Shown here piece by piece: positions 59,728 to 64,000 of a stretch of DNA of 64,000 nt. The position numbers and the translations under genes were made by a program. The stretch is from Chryseobacterium limigenitum (lineage in GTDB: Bacteria; Bacteroidota; Bacteroidia; Flavobacteriales; Weeksellaceae): positions 1 to 64,000 of the forward strand of contig NZ_FPKW01000009.1 in the NCBI RefSeq assembly GCF_900114875.1, written 5' to 3'. The notes below the pieces were generated by a model. The model was not told where the DNA came from, made no database searches, and worked only from the letters and a program-made list of their open reading frames with translations. Within the stretch, counting starts at the first letter, position 1; each line of letters begins with the position of its first letter.

Positions 59728-60108
59728 TTATATGTTATTTAATAGATAATGTATTAAAAAAATGCTCAGCAAAAATAAAACAATGGTGACTATGAGCAAG
59801 AAAATGTTGTTCTCGTAAAATGTATTATTATTAATACGTTTTTTGTTATTGTAGTAGTTAATATATGAAAATAATAAAACTATAGCTCCAACAATTACAA
59901 TTATAATCCCTACAAGACTGGAATGTCCATTTTGAAAGTGAACTATGTTTTTAGCTTCTGCAACTAAAGATATCTGCTTAAGAAATAAGGAAAATTTAAC
60001 TAATACGAATCCGAAACCCATCAATGCTATCGATGTTCGCATCCACGCAAGAAATGTTCTTTCATTTGCCAAATGTTCACTGGTATGATTAGGTTTATCT
60101 TTATTCAT
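59728..60108 (-). CDS. DUF202/YidH-family membrane protein
   Basis: 126 residues. [23 protein letters not shown] is the DUF202 signature, followed by three membrane helices. Function unknown. Divergent from the Crp/Fnr regulator gene. Confidence 0.75.
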   Translation of the reverse strand: MNKDKPNHTSEHLANERTFLAWMRTSIALMGFGFVLVKFSLFLKQISLVAEAKNIVHFQNGHSSLVGIIIVIVGAIVLLFSYINYYNNKKRINNNTFYENNIFLLIVTIVLFLLSIFLIHYLLNNI

Positions 60109-60281
60109 ATCTTATTAAAATTTATCTTGCCCACAATAGCTAACAATACCAAATTTACAAATTAAGTTTGAAATAGATTTTTTATCGATTAGCAATTTGC
60201 AACAAGATAAAATGTTCTAGGTTACATATTGACGGTTTACATTCAGAAGAATTACATTATATTAGATGAAATATTTTTGCA

Positions 60282-60914
60282 ATGGAACATACTGCATTTT
60301 CTTCCGATGTCATTTCTTCACAGGAATTACTTGATAAGCTTTACCAAAATGGTAATCTAAAAACCTACCGGGAAGGTGAAATCATTCTAGATGAAAATGC
60401 TTCGATCCGCTCTATACCAATTGTAATGAAGGGATTGTTGAAAGTAATACGAACGGAAGAAGATGGAAGAGAAATATTATTATACTATATTAAAGCAGGT
60501 GAAAGCTGCATTATGTCTTTTCTTGGTGGAATGCATAATGAAAAGAGTATTGTAAAGGCAGAAGTTGAAGAAGATTCCGAAATACTTTTCTTACCTGTAG
60601 AAAAGGTGTCGCTCTTTATCAAAGAATATCCGGAATGGCTGGACTATATTTTCAGACTATATCACAAACGCTTTGAAGAATTACTGGATATTATTAATGC
60701 TATAGCTTTTAAAAAGGTAGATGAGCGACTACTAAATCTTCTTACTAAAAAAGCAGAAATAGCAAATTCAAATACTATAGTCGTTACTCACGAGCAACTT
60801 GCGAATGAACTTGGAACAGCAAGAGTTGTTGTTTCCCGACTTCTAAAGCAATTGGAAGATTCTGGAAAAGTGAAATTGGGAAGAAACAAAATTATTGTTT
60901 CAGATCTGAATTAA
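60282..60914 (+). CDS. Crp/Fnr-family regulator
   Basis: 210 residues. Cyclic-nucleotide-binding-like domain (YREGEIILDENASIRSIPIV, GESCIMSF) and C-terminal HTH (VTHEQLANELGTARVVVSRLLKQLE). No Fe-S Cys cluster like that of FNR is evident. It precedes sulfur-transport and persulfide genes that share an upstream motif, so it probably responds to a sulfur or redox signal and controls them. Confidence 0.83.
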   Translation: MEHTAFSSDVISSQELLDKLYQNGNLKTYREGEIILDENASIRSIPIVMKGLLKVIRTEEDGREILLYYIKAGESCIMSFLGGMHNEKSIVKAEVEEDSEILFLPVEKVSLFIKEYPEWLDYIFRLYHKRFEELLDIINAIAFKKVDERLLNLLTKKAEIANSNTIVVTHEQLANELGTARVVVSRLLKQLEDSGKVKLGRNKIIVSDLN

Positions 60915-60920
60915 AATTTT

Positions 60921-60942
60921 CTTATGTAACAAAAGTAGCGGT
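60921..60942 (+). promoter_or_regulatory. Repeated sulfur-cluster motif, copy 1
   Basis: CTTATGTAACAAAAGTAGCGGT, 45 bases upstream of the TauE/SafE start. The same 22 bases recur at 63309-63330 and a variant at 61880-61897, each before a gene of the cluster. Confidence 0.65.
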
Positions 60943-60987
60943 GCAGTAAACACGAAATATCCATTTTTGTCATATAAAAGTAAAGAG

Positions 60988-61782
60988 ATGGAAATTTTCG
61001 GATACATTGCCGCAATATTTATTGGTATTTCCTTAGGGCTGATAGGAGGAGGGGGAAGTATTCTTACTGTGCCTGTCTTAGTATATCTCTTTGGTATAGA
61101 TGCCTTCGTAGCCACAGAATATTCACTTTTCATAGTTGGAATCAGCAGTGTGGTAGGTTCAGTTTCCTATTTTAAAAAAGGGCTGGTCAATATGAAAACC
61201 GCTTTGGTTTTTGGCATTCCGTCAATAATTTCTATTTTTTTGACCAGAAATCTTATTTTGCCACTGATTCCCGATGAGGTTTTTACAATCAGTACTTTGG
61301 TGGTGACCAAAGATATCTTATTACTTCTGATTTTTGCAGTATTAATGATCCTCGCTTCCTATAAAATGATTTATAAAAGCGAAGCACTGCAAATACAAAC
61401 CATTCATTCCGATAAAAACAGCACTCTTTTAGTATTGGGAGAAGGTTCTGCAGTTGGGGTGTTGACTGGTTTGGTCGGTGCGGGTGGGGGCTTTATGATT
61501 ATTCCAGCACTCGTCAATCTCCTAAAAACCCCAATGAAGGTGGCCATCGGTACCTCGCTCGTCATCATTTCCCTCAATTCCCTTATTGGATTTTTTACTT
61601 CAATGCATAATGTTCCCATCAACTGGAAACTACTTGCAACGGTCTCATCCATCTCTATATTAGGGATTATCATAGGGGCACAATTGTCAAAAAAAATAGA
61701 CGGTGGAAAACTCAAACCTGCTTTCGGCTGGTTCATTCTAACAATGGGAATTTTCATCATCGTAAGAGAAATTTTCTTGTAA
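60988..61782 (+). CDS. TauE/SafE-family sulfite/sulfur-anion exporter
   Basis: 264 residues from MEIFGYIAAIFIGISLG (RBS AAAGAG). The frame upstream is non-coding leader. Eight or so membrane helices; duplicated motif LIGGGGSILTVPVL and LVGAGGGFMIIPAL characteristic of the family. Likely exports sulfite or related anions. Preceded by motif copy 1. Confidence 0.85.
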   Translation: MEIFGYIAAIFIGISLGLIGGGGSILTVPVLVYLFGIDAFVATEYSLFIVGISSVVGSVSYFKKGLVNMKTALVFGIPSIISIFLTRNLILPLIPDEVFTISTLVVTKDILLLLIFAVLMILASYKMIYKSEALQIQTIHSDKNSTLLVLGEGSAVGVLTGLVGAGGGFMIIPALVNLLKTPMKVAIGTSLVIISLNSLIGFFTSMHNVPINWKLLATVSSISILGIIIGAQLSKKIDGGKLKPAFGWFILTMGIFIIVREIFL

Positions 61783-61879
61783 CTGTTAAGCGACTTTTGC
61801 AGTATAATTTTGGCAAAGAATTAATACATCCATCTTCGTTATTTTTTGCAATAGAGCGAAAAAGAAATAATAACTCTTC

Positions 61880-61897
61880 TGTAACAAAAGTAACCGT
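61880..61897 (+). promoter_or_regulatory. Repeated sulfur-cluster motif, variant copy 2
   Basis: TGTAACAAAAGTAACCGT, 47 bases upstream of the first YeeE-like gene; three differences from copies 1 and 3 in the shared core. Confidence 0.55.
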
Positions 61898-61944
61898 AAT
61901 AGTAATCCTAAAGATATAATTTTGAAATAAATTAATTAAGTACA

Positions 61945-62508
61945 ATGATAGAAGTTATAAAACAACCCTGGCCGTGGTATATAGCGGGTCCGTTAATAGG
62001 GCTTACAGTTCCGGCTTTGCTGATAGTGGGCAACAAATCTTTTGGAATCAGTTCCTCTTTAAGGCATATTTGCGCAGCGTGTATTCCTGCCAACATTAAT
62101 TTTTTCAAATACGACTGGAAAAAAGAACTCTGGAATTTGTTTTTCGTCTTCGGAATTGTACTAGGTGGAATCATTGCTTCCCAGTGGCTGATGAATCCGG
62201 GAGAAATCTCTGTCAATCCCAACTTAAAAGCTGAGTTAGCAACGTACGGAATTACCGATTACAGCAATCTCGTTCCAGTTCAGTTAATGAATTTTGCCAG
62301 TCTGTTAACTTTAAAAGGTTTCATCACAATGGTTGTCGGTGGATTTCTGGTAGGTTTCGGAACACGCTATGCGGGTGGTTGCACCAGTGGACATGCTATT
62401 ATGGGATTGTCAAATTTACAGTTGCCATCACTCATTGCAACCATTTGTTTTATGGCAGGAGGTTTTTTAATGGCGAATGTGATTTTGCCGATTATTCTTT
62501 CACTTTAA
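61945..62508 (+). CDS. YeeE/YedE-family sulfur transporter, subunit 1
   Basis: 187 residues, about four helices. Motif GTRYAGGCTSGHAIMG contains the conserved Cys that carries thiosulfate/persulfide in this family. Paired with the next gene, which looks like the second half. Confidence 0.82.
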   Translation: MIEVIKQPWPWYIAGPLIGLTVPALLIVGNKSFGISSSLRHICAACIPANINFFKYDWKKELWNLFFVFGIVLGGIIASQWLMNPGEISVNPNLKAELATYGITDYSNLVPVQLMNFASLLTLKGFITMVVGGFLVGFGTRYAGGCTSGHAIMGLSNLQLPSLIATICFMAGGFLMANVILPIILSL

Positions 62509-62519
62509 TTTGAAATAAG

Positions 62520-63002
62520 ATGACAAAAGAAAAAGATTTAAGTCCACAGGACAGCGTTGGCGCAACACAAAGCTATTTGACTCAAAAATGGTATTACAAT
62601 CTGAAGTACCTTTTTGTGGGAGTAGCATTCGGAATTGTTTTTGTAAAAGCAGAGATCATCAGCTGGTTCAGGATTCAGGAGATGTTCCGTTTGCAGTCGT
62701 TTTTTATGTACGGCGTAATCGGTAGTGCAGTTCTTACAGGAATGATTTCAGTGTTTATTATTAAGAAATTCAACATCGAAACAATTTATGGGGAAAAGAT
62801 TTCAATTGCACCGAAGAAATTTAACAAAGGGCAGATCTATGGCGGATTGATTTTCGGTTTTGGCTGGGCGATTACAGGGGCTTGCCCGGGACCCCTTTTT
62901 GCACAGATCGGAACGGGAGCATTGGCAGTTGTCGTTACTTTAATCAGTGCTATTTTAGGAACCTGGGTCTATGGATATTTGAGGGATAAATTACCCCACT
63001 AA
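62520..63002 (+). CDS. YeeE/YedE-family sulfur transporter, subunit 2 (DUF6691-like)
   Basis: 160 residues, four helices, motif GWAITGACPGPLFAQIG with the conserved Cys. In many bacteria the two halves are separate genes, as here. 11 bases after subunit 1. Confidence 0.8.
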   Translation: MTKEKDLSPQDSVGATQSYLTQKWYYNLKYLFVGVAFGIVFVKAEIISWFRIQEMFRLQSFFMYGVIGSAVLTGMISVFIIKKFNIETIYGEKISIAPKKFNKGQIYGGLIFGFGWAITGACPGPLFAQIGTGALAVVVTLISAILGTWVYGYLRDKLPH

Positions 63003-63398
63003 TATATTTTTCAGTAAAAATCTAATTCTTTGAGACTGGTTCGGCTTGGATGCAGTCTCTTTTTTTATTCAGGGATATGTCTTGTTTATCACTGTTGATG
63101 ATCTGTATTTCTTGCTTTATTATCAGATCATCAAATTATTTTCAGACAAATAGGTCACATCCTGACGTATTAGGTAATAGGGGTAGCATTCGTTCACTAA
63201 TTTGTATATTAAAAACTAATATAGAGGATACCGATCAGGAAACGATCTATCAGAAAACAATTATAGTTATCTTAGTAGAGTGACGACTGATAGATTAAAA
63301 AAAATTAACTTATGTAACAAAAGTAGCGGTATGGCAATTTACAAACACTGAAATTTGTACTATAAAAATTAAAAGTTTAACCTTTAAAAAATTAATGG
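63003..63398. other. Intergenic leader with terminator and motif copy 3
   Basis: A GAGACTG / CAGTCTC hairpin with T run (63031-63066) terminates the YeeE operon. A short hydrophobic frame at 63050-63283 is not convincing. CTTATGTAACAAAAGTAGCGGT (63309-63330) precedes the MBL gene by about 70 bases. Confidence 0.6.
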
Positions 63399-64000
63399 AT
63401 GTTTTTTCAGCATATTTACGATAAGAGCCTTGCGCAGGCCAGTTATTTAATCGGTTGTCAGGCGAAAGGCGAAGCCATCGTAATAGACGCCAAAAGAGAT
63501 ATTGATACCTATCTACAGGTTGCCAATGAAAACAATCTGAAGATCACACATATTGCAGAAACCCATATTCATGCCGATTTCTTGTCAGGTTCCAGAGAAC
63601 TTGCGGAAGTTACCGGAGCTAAAATGTATCTTTCGGATGAAGGTGGTGAGGACTGGCAATATGAGTTTCCGCATATTGGTGTAACCGACGGAGATATTAT
63701 TACTGTTGGAAATCTTAGCCTAAAAGTAATTCATACACCAGGACATACACCTGAAAGTGTTAGTTTTCTTTTGACTGACCATCCTGCTACTGACGAACCG
63801 GTAATGATCTTTACAGGCGACTTTATCTTTGTTGGCGACATAGGAAGACCTGATCTGTTGGAGAAGGCTGCCGGAATTGTCGGTAATCAGGAAGATGGTG
63901 CGAAAGAAATGTTTCATTCTGTCAGGGATTTCACTAAACTGCCGGAGTTTATCCAGGTCTGGCCAGGCCACGGTGCTGGTTCCGCTTGCGGAAAATCTTT
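63399..64000 (+). CDS. MBL-fold persulfide dioxygenase-like protein (partial)
   Basis: At least 200 residues, cut by the window end. It starts [20 protein letters not shown]. Metal-binding motifs [10 protein letters not shown] (T-H-x-H-x-D), [12 protein letters not shown] and [15 protein letters not shown] match ETHE1-type persulfide dioxygenases or the MBL-rhodanese fusions; the C-terminal rhodanese part, if any, is outside. It oxidises persulfides to sulfite, which fits the sulfite exporter and sulfur transporters next door. Confidence 0.85.
   Translation, partial: MFFQHIYDKSLAQASYLIGCQAKGEAIVIDAKRDIDTYLQVANENNLKITHIAETHIHADFLSGSRELAEVTGAKMYLSDEGGEDWQYEFPHIGVTDGDIITVGNLSLKVIHTPGHTPESVSFLLTDHPATDEPVMIFTGDFIFVGDIGRPDLLEKAAGIVGNQEDGAKEMFHSVRDFTKLPEFIQVWPGHGAGSACGKS

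Noticed and set aside
63050..63283. Short hydrophobic frame after the YeeE genes
   Set aside because: It starts inside a terminator hairpin, has no ribosome binding site and no recognisable family.

Overview
The window (AT-rich, about one third G+C) has a Bacteroidota backbone, most like a flavobacterium of the Chryseobacterium/Elizabethkingia type. It carries a small Hc1/histone H1-like gene, a T9SS C-terminal sorting domain, TPR-type AraC and NarX-type regulators, a CTnDOT-like integrase, and promoters with the Bacteroidota -33 TTG / -7 TAnnTTTG pattern. These assignments rest on motifs and family resemblance; no database search was possible.

The main observation is that two genetic codes are interleaved. 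About a dozen genes (15.5-16.9, 21.35-28.3, 32.3-34.8 and 38.6-43.85 kb) contain roughly 75 in-frame TGA codons and no in-frame TAA or TAG over some 4,600 codons. Where the protein family is recognisable, TGA falls on conserved glycines: the first Gly of a Walker A motif, the Gly of a replication-relaxation motif, the Gly-rich Dam motifs, and glycines in Dcm and a serine recombinase. This is the UGA=Gly code (translation table 25) of Absconditabacteria (SR1) and Gracilibacteria. The genes between and around them have no in-frame TGA, and several end in TGA at ATGA start/stop overlaps, as in a standard-code Bacteroidota. Older imports adapting inside a UGA=Gly genome, recoded DNA landing in a Bacteroidota, and a chimeric assembly all remain possible.

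Layout. 1-0.6 kb: IS transposase end and H1-like gene. 0.65-7.0 kb: mobilization module in standard code (serine recombinase, MobA-like relaxase, MobC-like protein, VirD4/TraG ATPase). 7.2-9.7 kb: unknown pair including a pentapeptide-repeat-like protein. 10.1-22.6 kb: a regulated, partly duplicated, conflict-like locus: histidine kinase/response regulator, vWA-like lipoprotein, membrane proteins, recoded HExxH metalloprotease, Cdc48/NSF-like double AAA+ ATPase and two zinc-ribbon proteins, with a repeated palindromic operator next to the promoters. 22.9-28.3 kb: two recoded secreted surface proteins, one Cys-rich with TSP1-like repeats and one with a phage-type S74 chaperone tail. 28.5-32.3 kb: Sel1/TPR protein, T9SS cargo and a LytS/LytTR pair. 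32.3-43.9 kb: second mobilization/modification module, largely recoded (replication-relaxation protein, HerA/VirD4-like ATPase, Dam, Dcm, large serine recombinase), wrapped around a TGA-free block of small conserved element genes. 45-57.6 kb: RiPP cluster with double-Gly leader precursors lacking Cys, split LanB, C39 peptidase-ABC exporter, HlyD, ABC immunity and prolyl oligopeptidase. 58.3-59.5 kb: CTnDOT-like integrase. 59.7-64 kb: a likely chromosomal sulfur-handling cluster (DUF202, Crp/Fnr, TauE/SafE, two YeeE/YedE proteins, persulfide dioxygenase-like MBL protein) with a repeated upstream motif.
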